Source of the DNA: Amphibalanus amphitrite
Taxonomy: Eukaryota; Arthropoda; Thecostraca; Balanomorpha; Balanidae
Direction of reading: 5' to 3'
Assembly: GCF_019059575.1 (NCBI RefSeq)
Contig: NW_024882196.1
Coordinates: 124,001 to 188,000 of the forward strand
Length of the DNA: 64,000 bases
Part shown: positions 12,901 through 22,385 of the stretch, piece by piece
How the letters are laid out: every line of letters begins with the position of its first letter
Position numbering within the stretch: the first letter of the stretch is position 1
Program-made: the position numbers and the translations under genes
The notes under the pieces: generated by a model
Told to the model about the DNA's origin: nothing
Database searches by the model: none
Seen by the model: only the letters and a program-made list of their open reading frames with translations

Positions 12901-13757
12901 GAGGGGTTAGAGGATGAGGCAATGCAACATTTGTGAAGCACATGGCTGAAAACCAGAATATGCGTCGTGATAAGAAAGAATGGTATCAAATCAATCTATG
13001 ATTTCACTAATAAATGTGAAAATTCAAAATGATTTGAATATCGTGTATCAAGATCGACGTAATCTGCGTCTTTGGGACACTCACTCTTCATTCGCTTTCG
13101 GCTCCCGGTAGAAGAAGTAGGCGAACGGCAGAAGGAAGAAAACGACGAAAAACACCAGAGTGTACAGCACTGAAATGAAGACACGCAGGATATGTCAAAA
13201 CATTTGTCCATTGAAAAGGTCACATTGGAAACGATGAGTGATCTACATACCAAACGATTATTGAATAATAAAAACGCGACTATCGTGGAATCAGGTAGGG
13301 CTTAACCGAATAAGCCAGAAATGAAGCAAACCCTCTATTCTGAGACTCTCGAAAATATCGATTTATAACTAACATTCAGCATACTGGTTCTCTTCTGTAT
13401 CAGCACCTCTCAAACAGCTCAAGTTTCTCGTCGATTTACCACCGCAAACCCAATGAACTATCACCCCTGTCCCTCCCTCCGTAGCACCCTACCATCCACC
13501 AGACTTCTCTACCCACCGTAGTATCCGGTCATTATCGTGTTCTCGATATGCTCCCGCGTGGCGTTACGGGACGCCCACGGCTCGAAGGTGCCGTCCTTAT
13601 GCTTCATGCTGCTGATGGCATACACGTCCACCGGTATGATGACGAGCACCAGCAGAGTGACGGAGAGGCTGAACGCCACCATGGCGCTCACCAGCCAGCT
13701 CCGTCCCGTCGACCGCTGGTAGTAGAGCACGTACAGCCAGGAGACGGCCGATACCAC
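3966..13757 (-). CDS. LMBRD1: LMBRD1 (LMBD1), lysosomal cobalamin transport escort protein, first exon missing
   Basis: LMBD1 is a nine-helix lysosomal membrane protein that works with ABCD4 in moving vitamin B12 to the cytosol (family knowledge). Ten coding exons join in phase on the minus strand: 13757-13517, 13169-13085, 12874-12687, 12305-12106, 7016-6895, 6173-6087, 5796-5589, 5300-5118, 4796-4662, 4070-3966. They total 1554 nt (517 residues plus stop) against about 540 in human. All have AG acceptors and GT donors. Conserved blocks include IIPVDVYAISS and GTFEPWA (exon 1 here), LVPFAPPPPVNSTAWHKFE, NIDKALHSLGMKTG, LYPLDYIL and SIAPQYTMYGDQHYI. The missing upstream exon should encode about 20-25 residues; I could not find it. 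A full LINE lies antisense in the 12105-7017 intron. Acceptors of two exons are tandemly duplicated (see repeats). Confidence 0.93.
6984..7240 (-). repeat. three copies of an LMBRD1 exon start and its acceptor
   Basis: The start of exon 7016-6895, with its CTGCAG acceptor and the flanking intron, recurs twice upstream in the intron, near 7098-7140 and 7198-7235. The spacing is about 100-108 bp. Each copy keeps the ACGACGG and GTTGGCCTG words. The intronic copies have drifted: the third reads CCTCCAG at the acceptor. GGTCA words separate the copies. Confidence 0.8.
8050..11900 (+). mobile_element. non-LTR retrotransposon (LINE) inserted antisense in an LMBRD1 intron
   Basis: The limits are approximate. 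The 5' edge is placed near a C-rich run at 8055. After the stop at 11662 the 3' sequence shows no clear boundary, and I could not define a target duplication. It lies opposite in sense to LMBRD1, between the exons ending at 12106 and starting at 7016. The coding part is intact, which suggests a fairly recent insertion. A short overlapping frame (8097-8375) precedes the main one and may be what is left of ORF1 or a leader peptide. Confidence 0.8.
8240..11662 (+). CDS. LINE ORF2: endonuclease and reverse transcriptase
   Basis: The frame is open from 8240, after a TAG at 8237, to the stop at 11662: about 1140 codons. An APE-type endonuclease comes first. LIQYNCRGYK, LLNETW, GDLNVDLRKD and SDHEPV carry the catalytic N, E, D and SDH residues. 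The reverse transcriptase follows, with NYRDISVL (the usual P is D), SRGTLQANFVLQE, FLDVRKCFNSIWH, GLKQGGVLSS and the AYADDEVL catalytic box. The C-terminus has a CPLC...HMLFEC zinc motif. No RNase H domain was seen. The arrangement suggests the Jockey/CR1/L2 side of the LINE tree, but I cannot fix the clade. No ATG occurs upstream of the endonuclease residues, so either a non-AUG start or reinitiation is implied. Confidence 0.9.
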   Translation, partial: KPNKCHLEFKIQSGVRTLRSPKKLHLIQYNCRGYKPDDEFTNSLLVHADIILLNETWTLKTSQESDLRRDGYTTIATSYDAYYDYASIDKTGVRGHGGVAILAKEELNLLSIGDTGSTRIVAAVLHGFLPEILIVAVYLPTGTTTEKVVEYQETIDRISAIIDKHSTNRMVIIGGDLNVDLRKDTHYNKKYTSALIDDHDLMIPVETQLDELCSFYTQDTTPVSLLDYFLVDSAHGYLVKEYEISDRSALNRSDHEPVQLVISAILLKTARGRGTSKNAKINWEKARREGTTEQYQRKLDDLLEDITSVAELNEAFNRASQVLPKKRKKNKASNWWNHELTEHRKKCLKAKAMWKSAPECEKKKAEQIFREHKRHYINAQRAHQLTRKQAEDTEREFECKNLSNKYFLAMRQHRTSTSIPRIVDDGTEILEPDEIAHNFLTHFVHTGKPIKSSAFNEKWREAVDAAVENICNRYEADFDSLDQLDPIDESEIDEAIYHLKNRKAPGFDEITAEHLKEAKGIANATIAGIMQEIINTGKIPDNFKFGLVTPVFKGHGTDPSKTDNYRDISVLTTLCKVFEILIVKRLHPKMVEAGIYSELQFAYQKSRGTLQANFVLQEVISANRDIGKTTYVAFLDVRKCFNSIWHNGVIYKLICANMPPRLIVILRNLYREFYVKVKVGGTVSTDGRIEQGLKQGGVLSSSMLILFMEDKIRMLLESHKGAKIGCKQVPVIAYADDEVLISTDPNELQEMLDIAYNHSCLWRYRYNVSKTKIMVFGRTAPVQWTLGTESIEQTDEYTHLGIIMTTRSPAKRRIEECMKKARRTFFAKCKKGINLKMDNPMSHYTTWRIYAEPVLIYSLAVTSLSPTDIMYLEGMLMRIYRLIQGLPTKTQKMVTYVMLGAPTCTSLVMRTALQFIGFLLRAAKEHTLTRYIITHGAVNADRTTSLVRQWDTLLQHLNLPSLSILANQKIDQPRTAWNKLASASVDQSMTKIIRNTAENMTSLFWLSLLPQTEKYEAPKTFWPASKYSAITRQATLTKIVLLTGHSLVATSMVRRHKETVVCPLCRNAIETLEHMLFECDKLKDDRVAAQKIYETILNRTLPAAELIIIADKPQSLIIHYIYQARVRKELTENITKKSNC

Positions 13758-14160
13758 CTGGGACATCAGCAGGGGGCGGGTTACTGCACGTACAGCCAGG
13801 AGACGGCCGATACCACCTGGTGACCTCAGCAGGGGGCGGGTTACTGCACGTACAGCCAGGAGACGGCCGATACCACCTGGTGACCTCAGCAGGGGGCGGG
13901 TTACTGCACGTACAGCCAGGAGACGGCCGATACCACCTGGTGACCTCAGCAGGGGGCGGGTTACTGCACGTACAGCCAGGAGACGGCCGATACCACCTGG
14001 TGACGTCAGCAGGGGGCGGGTTACTGCACGTACAGCCAGGAGACGGCCGATACCACATGGTGACCTCAGCAGGGGGCGGGTTACTGCACGTACAGCCAGG
14101 AGACGGCCGATACCACCTGGTGACGTCAGCAGGGGGCGGGTTACTGCGCGCAGAGCCAGG
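13728..14160 (-). repeat. 60-bp tandem array copied from an LMBRD1 splice acceptor
   Basis: About seven near-identical units. The first overlaps the true exon start at 13757, six more follow at a 60-bp step (59 for the first), and a decayed partial unit lies near 14148. Read on the minus strand, each unit holds about 29 nt of intron ending in CACCAG and the first 31 nt of the exon (GTGGTATCGG...GTACGTGC). The units differ at only a few positions, so the expansion is young. Several open frames run through the array only because 60 is divisible by three. Confidence 0.92.
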
Positions 14161-14469
14161 ATAATGGACGTACTCCTTTGTGACAGCAATCCTGATGAGC
14201 CAGTCACATCAGGTTATGTGAATCAGAGGCTGGGCGACTATGTGTGATGAAAGCTGACTATCAAGAACATTGGGTATCTATCATGTTACAAATGCACAAC
14301 ATTTTTCAAAGTTCTCAAAGTTTAAAAAAAAAATAGTCCAAACATTCCGAATGGAAGGATTCACAAGGACTGAGCCCCCGCTAAGTGAAGCTTGTTGCGT
14401 TGACCCTGACCTCTACCCTTCGATCGCGCAATTCCGGTTCTATGACAGAATTTGGAGTCCAACGTTTAA

Positions 14470-14675
14470 CGTGCGCAAATAGCCGCGCACGGCCGGTCCC
14501 CTCACTGACTTCGCCAGGCTACGGCCTGCCAAGTGCCACCAACCGCGACCATAACTGTCAGGAGGCCCATAAACGTCAAGCGCCCGTCGCGCTTCGAACC
14601 CGGACTGTTATAACCGGGAACGTGTGCTCTCACCAAGCGGAGTCCAACGCTCTACCGACTGAGCTACGGGACCGG
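14470..14675 (-). mobile_element. tRNA-derived SINE
   Basis: On the minus strand, TAGCTCAGTCGGTAGAGC (14666-14649) is a good A box and GGTTCGAAGC (14600-14591) a good B box. The spacing is roughly that of a tRNA gene. The anticodon arm does not fold cleanly, no matching 3' acceptor strand follows, and a GC-rich non-tRNA tail runs on to about 14470. That makes it a SINE head and body rather than a working tRNA. Confidence 0.75.
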
Positions 14676-14689
14676 TACAGTTTCAACAA

Positions 14690-15280
14690 TTTTTAAAGTT
14701 TGTGTACATTGATGCATACCTACTAGCTGGTCAATCCAAAAGGGACATTATAGTTAGGTTTAAGAAACACAAAAGCTGATAAGAACAGCAGTTAAGAGAG
14801 CTTAGTAGGAATAAATTAAGTAGTGTAGGATAAACGCTGTTAGACTTACCAGCAGTGATATGATGATTGGAATCCATTTGGCTGCAAAGAATGATGGCGG
14901 GGCAGCATTTTCCATGAAGAGCATCTTGAACCAGAACAAGCCTGGCTAAAGGTGACCACTGAAACATGCAAAAACAATCACTCAGCTAGTTATGGGGAAA
15001 TGCACAATGTACACGAACAGTCTGCCTTACAAAGGCAGAAACAATTATGTTTTAGTGACCTCTGGCCTAACATAATGATCTCTGACCTGACATAACCATT
15101 TTTGCCTTTGCATGGCAACTCTGCAATGAACAAAAAAGTATCAACTCTCATTAGGCTTTACAAGTAGGTATGTTGACTGCCTCCTTAGGGTTTACTGCCT
15201 CCTTACATAACAGTCATCAGAATCTGGGGTGAGGCCTGTCTGTATGTAGGCACTGCTCTCATGGGGCTCCCTGGTTCAAC
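14690..15280. other. no gene seen
   Basis: AT-rich sequence upstream of LMBRD1. Frames here are short and lack domains. It may include the intron before the first recovered LMBRD1 exon. Confidence 0.4.
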
Positions 15281-15284
15281 AGCT

Positions 15285-15530
15285 TAACTGTCTGGTGTGT
15301 GGCACCAGAAATGGGCCCAAAGGGTACCCAGGCCTGCTTTGAAGGTATTGAACACTGTCAAACATACAACTTCAGCAGGGAGGGAGTTCCAGTCATTAAC
15401 ATCACTAACTGAGATGGCCAACCTTCTCACTTTGCAGGTTGCTTTGGACTTCAGGACCTTAATTCAGTGGCCTTGTGTGGAGCTGCTTGCCACTCAAACA
15501 AAGAAGCTGTCCAGATTGATGTCAATTCCA
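15285..15530 (-). pseudogene. decayed LINE fragment, C-terminal tail of a reverse transcriptase ORF
   Basis: Translated on the minus strand with one stop, the region reads like the common C-terminal end of CR1-type LINE proteins: DINLDSFF, then TQGH, then a basic stretch, then NDWNSLPAEVV and FNTFKAGLGTLW. The WNSLP...V...F...FK pattern is typical of that tail. It is a truncated fossil without the RT core. Confidence 0.65.
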
Positions 15531-15559
15531 CCATTGAAAAAATGTCAACTCTCTTGTGC

Positions 15560-17220
15560 CTATAGTAAAACAATGAAAGATATATATAGCTTCCTCAGGT
15601 GTTCTTCGCAGTGTACACATCTGATGCTGGGCATCATATGTGTTGTCCTTCGCTGTCCCCTTTCCAGCAGTTTCTGATCCACATGGTTCAACAGACCCAA
15701 TCCCAAACATGGTTGCCAAATTTGAGGTGTGGATGAACTCAGAACTAGTGCCTGTCACTGCCTTATGCAGAAGTGGAGGCGTGAACGGTGAAACAGTGCA
15801 GCAGAACAAAGGAGAGACAAATGACTGAGAAATGAGATTACCTGTGTAGTTTTGGAGATGACCATTGTACCTATTGACAGAGGGCAGAGCTTCAACTCTG
15901 TGTCAATGGGGATCCTTCAGTCAGGCAGTCATGCTCTAGCTCTAGTGAAGTGTCTTACATGGAATTTCCTTGATTGTGTATTGGTGGTTCTCAATCATTT
16001 GTGTATCCCATGTGCAAAACCTTACATATACTCTCATTAAATGGATGCTCTCAGGTGTCTGACCATCTAACTAAAGCATCCAGGCCCGCTCGGAGCTGGG
16101 ATGTCAATGTGTGAAAAGGCAAGATTAATGAGCGTACTTAGATGGCGTCCATGAACATCTTAATGAGGCCCTTACTAGCATCTGGCAAATCACTGGAATG
16201 AGAAAAATAATGGGCACAAGACAGATCCTTGCAGGATGCCCCTATGGATAATATCCAAAAAACAAACAAAAAAGAACTTGAAAACCCTTACCAGCCTATT
16301 CAGTCCAATGATAATTTGGACCTCAACTCTGGACAAATTCACAATTTTTTAGCGATATCACCAATCAATGTCTAACTGGATGAGAGTAAGACAACTCAAA
16401 CTATCCGCTCGAAACTGCAACAAATATAACACTGAGTGCACTGATTAGGGCCTTGCACACTGAGCAAGCGCATGGCATATATACCTGATAACCAGACGCC
16501 CCAACAGCAAGCACAATGTAAAGTACTTCGCCACACTCTCCTTATCCCGAAGTTTTTCTCCTACACGCATCAACAATCTTGACAGCAAATGCGCAAATTC
16601 TCATCGCCTGTGTGTGTTTTCCTATGCGCAAGATGCAGCGAAATATTATGTTCGAAGCTTTACACGGCTAGATAAAAGTACACAAAATTCACCAATTGTG
16701 GAATCGAGCTTATCAACGCACTGCTCACGAAAGACTACCGAACACATTACTACCGAGCTTTTTTCTGTTATGCGCAAAATATGTCTGAGAAATATATTAT
16801 ATAAATGACGTCACAATTCTGTATTGTGTTTCATAACAATAAATTTTGGCAAAAGCAGTTAGCAATATTTATTGAATATTTATAACCAATATCAAAGAAA
16901 TACAGCAATCATTGTCTAACTGAAAAAATACAAGAGTTGAGGGCGAAACCTCACATTTCTTTCATTGTACGTCACCTATGATTGAATTTATTTCTATGAT
17001 TGAAATGCCCCTTTTGAAGCGTCCGTCAAACAAGCAGACTGATCATAGACTGATCTACGGCCTTGAGACAGATATATTCCGGAATCCAGTCCACTGCTGA
17101 AAGACAGACAACAGCAGCAAAACAGCAGTTTGTGACGATGCTCCCGTTTTGTAGCATTGATGTCGCTAAGCTCAGGCGCTTCGAATTATGCTTCAAATGA
17201 TATATTTTTCATTGAAGGTG
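15560..17220. other. no gene seen
   Basis: Moderately AT-rich sequence with only short frames and no recognisable domain or RNA gene. The part around 15560-15830 may be further remains of the LINE fragment beside it. Confidence 0.4.
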
Positions 17221-17227
17221 AGCTATG

Positions 17228-17455
17228 GCTTGTTTCCTAGTGAACAAGCCGACGTCGGCCCAACATCGGGGTGACGTCGGCATCTCGGCATCGGCATGCC
17301 GACGTCAGCCCGACGTCGGCTGGATGTCGGGTACGCCCGCATGTACCGACGTCCAGCCGAGGTCCAGCCAACGTCGGGCCGACGTCGGACCGAGATCAAT
17401 TGCTGAGGCCTGAGGTCCAGCCGACGTCGGGCCGACGTCGAGCCAACATCGGCCG
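17228..17455. repeat. GCCGACGTCGG satellite with a hairpin at its left edge
   Basis: A degenerate array of the self-complementary word GCCGACGTCGG and its variants (about 17249-17455). A stem-loop marks the left edge: GGCTTGTT at 17228, an 8-nt loop, then AACAAGCC. The array is rich in CpG inside AT-rich surroundings. Frames through it encode Arg/Ser/Pro-rich strings only because of the repeat. Confidence 0.75.
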
Positions 17456-17504
17456 CTGTTTTGACCGTTAAAATAATAAAAAATGCATGTTTCATTTTTC
17501 ATAA

Positions 17505-17712
17505 AGAGCTTCTGTATTCAAAATATCCTCAGGAAAGTCAAATCCTCCTCCACGCCGCAACCCCCTGATCCAGACTGGACGGGAAACTTTATCCCATTTG
17601 GGATTGCCCGTAAGCAGAGCTCGCCCGTAGCCGGGTGCGGTGAGTGCTTGGGGGCTGCTCGGCTCGGCCTATCCTTTGGTCAGGCTCAGCCCCGGCAACT
17701 CACCAGGGCCGG
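17505..17712 (-). mobile_element. dispersed SINE-like repeat, copy 1
   Basis: The reverse complement aligns by eye with 54826-55050 over about 200 bp. Shared words include GCCGGGGCTGAGCC, GCACTCAC, GCACCCGGCTACGGG, GATAAAGTT and GTGGAGGAG. The copies are clearly diverged. No Pol III boxes were recognised, so the class is unknown. Confidence 0.6.
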
Positions 17713-17719
17713 GCCCAGT

Positions 17720-18725
17720 TCATACAGAAAGGCCAGTCGGCAAGTGTCACTTTGCTAAAATGCCACTTATCAAAGGGACGCTTTTGGAAACGTTGGTGCA
17801 GGTGTGTAAGGGTGGCTGTATGAATCCATTTGTGGGGTCGTCCTTTCCAATAAGTGTCACGTATCAGCAATGGGACTCTATATGAACTGGACCCAGGGTG
17901 CTCGCTAAGACCAATGTCTCTATCCAGTATCATCCTTCCGGTTCTGAAATGGTCTTGTCAGAACGAAAGGGCATAAGCCAACAAAACAAACTGACAGGGG
18001 TGTCGTTTTCCGAAAATGATTGGTAGGGCCCAAAGGCAGCGGCCGGCCTTATGTGACGGGGCTTACAAGGTAGGTACCCCCAAATCTGCCTTTGCCCTTT
18101 CTCATCGGATTTCGGCCACTTATTTTTTCGCCATGGCCATTGACAAGACAAACCAAAATCTAAAAAAAAAAATTGGAAGTCTAGGTCGGGGTCCTCACCG
18201 AGCCCCATGCACAAAATGTGCAGTTATATGTATAGGCAATAGTGTCTGAGGAATGCACGCCATTCTGAAAGAGGCCCACGCCGACTTAAAAGGACGGCTG
18301 TGCTGACGGAGTCGCTAGTCATGAATGTTTCTTTGTGAGAAAACGACCCAATTTCGTCAGTTTTCAATTTCTACGCTGTGAAAAGGGCAAGGCCCCAGTC
18401 CGAAAGCCCCCTTGCATCCGCCTTGCAAACCAATGTGCAATTAATGATGCATATAAGGATCATGATAGAATCAATTGACCCATAGCAAAGAGGTCTGAAA
18501 CCCTTCCGACGAAGTGCGTTGCCCTCGCGGTCATCCTTGACCCGTTTCCCTCCGATCTCTGTTCGTTTGGGGCCCATCAATTCAACGTCACTTTATTTTG
18601 GCACACACTGCAAAGCAAACCGATCATCATTTAGTGAGGACCGATTTGCAATCATTCCTAGTTCACAAACACTGTGGTTGAATGGACACCTGTTGACCTT
18701 TGTCAATGAACCCTTCCCCTCCCCA
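17720..18725. other. no gene seen
   Basis: Mixed sequence with several short frames on both strands, none with a recognisable domain. Probably old repeat material. Confidence 0.4.
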
Positions 18726-18729
18726 TTCG

Positions 18730-19130
18730 CGCCGCACCATCCACCGTTTGATGGCGGCCGCGGCGTCATGGCCGCCGGGCATTTTTGTGTCGGCACTGAC
18801 AGCCCGGGGGCATTCCTCCCGCCGTGGAGCGCCGCCTCTGACCTTGCCGAGTCGGTGGACGCCGCTGGCGCCGTGCCCAGCAGGCGGAGGTCACCGGCGG
18901 AGCGTCGCTGCCGACCCTCCCCTGCCGTCGGCGCCGACGGCCGACGGTGCCAATACCATGTCACGTGGTACACCCAGGTGACGCAGGAGTGGATGTAAAA
19001 ATACGGACGGGGCGGCGCGGCGGCCGGCCGCGGCCAGTTGACCTGGAAGAGGCCGCCGGCGCCGGGTCAGCGCTGACCGGAGCCGGATCGAGAGGGGGAG
19101 AGTGGTGGTGGTGGCACGAACATCGCGCTG
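18730..19130. promoter_or_regulatory. CpG-rich block, possible promoter or first exon
   Basis: About 400 bp of strongly GC- and CpG-rich sequence standing out from its flanks. Open frames on both strands (for example 18519-18998 on plus and 19214-18891 on minus) show no family resemblance. It lies upstream of LMBRD1, whose first coding exon is unaccounted for, so it could be that gene's promoter. I found no sequence in it resembling the expected LMBD1 N-terminus. It could equally be a GC-rich repeat. Confidence 0.25.
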
Positions 19131-19302
19131 AGAGTGAGCGAATTGTGGTGAATTGTGCATCGGAAGAGAAAATGGGAACCTTAAGTGAGATGCAGCCCAT
19201 GGAGCGGGCTTCATAATGTCAGTGACATCATAGAATCTTCTTCATATCAGATTGAATAAGGTAAACGCTCAAACTTCGAGACTTGCACATTATTCACCGT
19301 AA

Positions 19303-19993
19303 TTACGGAGCGAGCGAAGCGAGCGTAGTCTTTCCTTAGATTAACGGAAATTTCTGAGTATGAGCGGCCGGCCGGCCGGCCGGCCGTGGTCACGCTTTTG
19401 CGACGCTTATATCTCAGCAACCACTTGACCGATTTACATGCGGTAATTTTTGTAGGGTAGCTTCATTCCTTCTACCAAGTATTGCACTATTCCCGATGCA
19501 TGTGGGTGACCCCTTATGCACGTGCCACGTGCAAAACGAAGAGGTGTCACTTTTGCAATTGTTGCAATATCTCGGTAACTACTGGGCCGATTGCGCTGAG
19601 AGTTGGCATGTAGGTAGGCACCCACTAGGCAATGCATATCCATGTGCCATAGTTGGGGTGCCGTGCTGCACGTGCGCACGTGCAGGGGTCGATTCCAGAT
19701 CTCGAGAACGGCTGGACCGATTGCGCTCAAATTTGGTACATGGTTAGGGACCGGTTAGTAGGGTGCCGTGCACAAGTCAGTTGGGACCCATTTTGCACGT
19801 GCGCACGTGCAGGGTGCCGCTTCCAGATCTCGAGAACGGCTGGGCCGATTGTGCTCAAATTTGGCACATCGCTAGAGACCGGTTAGTAGGGTGCCGTGCA
19901 CAAGTCAGTTGGAGGTACCCCTCGAAATTTCGCACGTGCAAGGCTCACCCTCTCGCTCGCTCCGTTAGTCGCCCCAAAAGGCGTTATACTGGT
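19303..19993 (+). mobile_element. GCGAGCG-ended repeat element, copy A
   Basis: Starts with TTACGGAGCGAGCGAAGCG and ends with CGCTCGCTCCGTTAGTCGCC followed by AAAAGGCGTTATACTGGT, so the ends are inverted about ACGGAGCGAGCG. A (GGCC)n block lies near the left end. The interior is a chain of diverged modules of about 110-127 bp, each built around a line like ATCTCGAGAACGGCTGGGCC then GATT and AAATTTGG. The palindrome GCACGTGCGCACGTGC occurs at 19668 and 19795. There is no coding capacity beyond shadows of the repeat. Confidence 0.8.
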
Positions 19994-20011
19994 GTATCGT
20001 GTCAGACATTG

Positions 20012-20706
20012 TTACGGAGCGAGCGAAGCGAGCGGAGTCTTTCCTTAGATTAACGGAAATTTCTGAGTATGAACGGCCGGCCGGCCGGCCGTGGGGACGC
20101 TCTTCAAAAGCTAATATCTTAGGAACGGGACATCCGATTGACAAGCAGTCTTCTTTACTGAATGTCACTTGGACGTAAAAGTTCTGTGGTGTGATGGCCA
20201 CCATGCGTTCTTGCCAACCACCGCACGTGGCGCGTGGTAAAGTTGGACATTTTTTAAGAACCCCCAAAATTGCAACCTCAATAACGGCACAACGGTTGGG
20301 CCGATTGAATTGAAACTCGGTACACAGTTAGGTCTCCATCAGATAATTCATCTGCATGTGTTAAGGTTGGGGTGCTGCTGCACGTGCGCACGTGCAGGGG
20401 TCGTTTTCAGATCTCGAGAACGGCTGGACCGATGGAGCTCAAATTTGGTACACGGTTAGGGACCAGTTAGTAGGGTGCCGTGCACAAGTCAGTTGGGACC
20501 CATTTTGCACGTGCGCACGTGCAGGGTGCCGCTTCCAGATCTCGAGAACGGCTGGGCCGATTGTGCTCAAATTTGGCACATCGCTAGAGACCGGTTAGTA
20601 GGGCGCCGTGCACAAGTCAGTTGGAGGTACCCCCTCGAAATTTCGCACGTGCAAGGCCCACCCTCTCGCTCGCTCCGTTAGTCGCCCCATAAGGCGTTAT
20701 ACTGGT
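20012..20706 (+). mobile_element. GCGAGCG-ended repeat element, copy B
   Basis: Same architecture as the copy about 20 bp upstream and in the same orientation: inverted GCGAGCG ends, a short (GGCC)n block, module chain, and palindromes GCACGTGCGCACGTGC at 20380 and 20507. The left-hand modules differ more from copy A than the right-hand ones do. The near-tandem placement suggests either tandem duplication or insertion side by side. Confidence 0.8.
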
Positions 20707-20963
20707 GATATTTATTCACTTTCGATGACAACACAAAAGCAAATATTCTAAATAGCCAGACGTTTCGGCCTCAGGGTGCCTTCGTCAGTGACAATATCGA
20801 GATACTAATACATTAATAAATTAATCAATATTTTTACACTTTCAAAATACACATGACCTGGACATTTTTCAACCATTGTCTTTGACGAAGGCACCCTGAG
20901 GCCGAAACGTCTGGCTATTTATAATATTTGCTTTTGTGTTGTCATCGAAAGTGAATAAATATC
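20707..20963. mobile_element. foldback element with 80-bp inverted arms, hammerhead-like core
   Basis: The left arm (from GATATTTATTCACTTTCG) and the right arm (to its reverse complement at 20963) pair over about 80 bp around an AT-rich centre. Inside each arm, read outward, is CTGACGA (TTGACGA in the right arm), then AAGGCACCCTGAGGCC, then GAAACGTC. This order resembles the hammerhead ribozyme core (CUGANGA, stem II, GAAA) found at the ends of Penelope-like retroelements. An extra A precedes stem II. The reading as a ribozyme is inference. Confidence 0.6.
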
Positions 20964-22385
20964 ATCATTCACCGTAATGTTCGTAAGTGTGTATAATTGA
21001 CTATCATTGAAAACGTAGGTAATGTTACTTTACCGTTGAATTAGCGCCTCCCTATCAGTGGTAGGCAGTCCCTAAAAGTGAGAGTCGGAGGAGTGTAATC
21101 CTCTTCCCCAGATCTCGAGATTTGATGGACCGTTTTCCAGATTTTAAACGTCAATCCGACGTTCTCCAGGAGAAAAAATCCTGACTTCGAATTATGTTGG
21201 TAGTAAGGATCACAACCCCCTAATTTTCACAATCCTACATTTGTACATTTAGTTGACATGCTCTTAAAAAAGGCATGGTGAGTCGATGCGGCTAGAACAG
21301 CAAAATGTTGATGCCATGATTGCCATTATTTTGTTCGGCGACATCTTTTGTTCAGTCATTTTCACGACGGGTTATTTGGTAATGTTACAGTGAAGTTAAA
21401 AACCAGGGCTCTTATTCGAGGCAGTGTTCCATATATCGACGACAAATTAATATCTATTGTGCCGTTTTGAGGATGGCAAATGGTTAGTGAAATTAAGCGT
21501 CAGCCGCCAGAGTGAATCATCGAAAAATAGATCTGACTAGCGCTGCGGGCGATAAATCGAATCGATATCCGTTTAACTTTGAAGTTACCACTTCTTGCAA
21601 AAATAAGGCAGCTTTCTTATTTTAGGTAGGCTTTAGTTTTACAGAATTCGCCGATATCTCGGCTCACGGCACGGCAGCTCCTCCGAAGCGTTCGCTCCAT
21701 CCAGACTGTGCCGCATTACAGGGAGGCATTGCGGCACAGCATTTCCACTCGGCCGAGGCGCGGGCGTCATGGAAATAAAGCACACAAAATGCATTGCTGT
21801 GTGCAGCTTGCTTGCAAACAGTTAATTACTCATGGTTAAATGCGGTAGCTTGCAATGAACGAGAGGTTATAATCACATTTCACCAATACGACGAATAACT
21901 GTTATTGGCATCACGCAACTGTCAGTAAATTATGGTGGTCCCCACTTGCTTGTATTGTTTGGCAGCGTTCAACGCACTTATCAGCGGAAGCATAAATTAG
22001 CTGTAACTGATCGTAATGGCATCGCCATCGTCAATAGAAGTGTTCTGTTTTGGCGTCAGAGCACAGATTCGCAGATCCAATTAATTGCCACCGTTTCATA
22101 ATGTGAAATATGAGGAAGTATTCAATTAAGGTGTGATGCTTTTGTGTCGCTGACGCTTTGTGCGTCACAAAGCCGCACACACCAAACCTTTTATTCGTAT
22201 GCCATTGATTATTGATAGGGTAAAAGATACCCGTCATTCAAATGCTATGAAGCGGGAGGACATAACCAAAATATTTGAAGTTAGAACAATTAATCTAAGT
22301 AATAATTTCAATAAACATCTGCTGTGACTTATTTATTCCCCTGTTCACATACCAGCCTTACCGGCCACTTCTTGCAATACCAAAA
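20964..22385. other. no gene seen; small hairpin inside
   Basis: AT-rich sequence with short frames only. A stem-loop with perfect 9-bp arms (CTGTGCCGC / GCGGCACAG) lies at 21706-21739 in a GC-rich pocket. A worn copy of the ATCTCGAGA...GGACCG line typical of the GCGAGCG repeats lies near 21112. Confidence 0.45.

Noticed and set aside
13728..14160. CRISPR-like regular array
   Set aside because: There are no unique spacers, the units are contiguous, and the setting is a eukaryotic gene; it is a plain tandem duplication of an intron-exon edge.
13509..14207. Long frames through the 60-bp array (232 codons on minus, 114 on plus)
   Set aside because: They exist because the unit length is a multiple of three. 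Only the first 241 nt on minus (13757-13517) is a real LMBRD1 exon.
14580..14675. Functional tRNA gene
   Set aside because: A and B boxes are good, but the anticodon arm and the closing acceptor strand do not fit, and a SINE-like body follows.
18519..18998. 159-codon plus-strand frame with an internal MAAGHFC start
   Set aside because: No recognisable domain, no splice partner, and equal openness on the other strand; explained by GC content.
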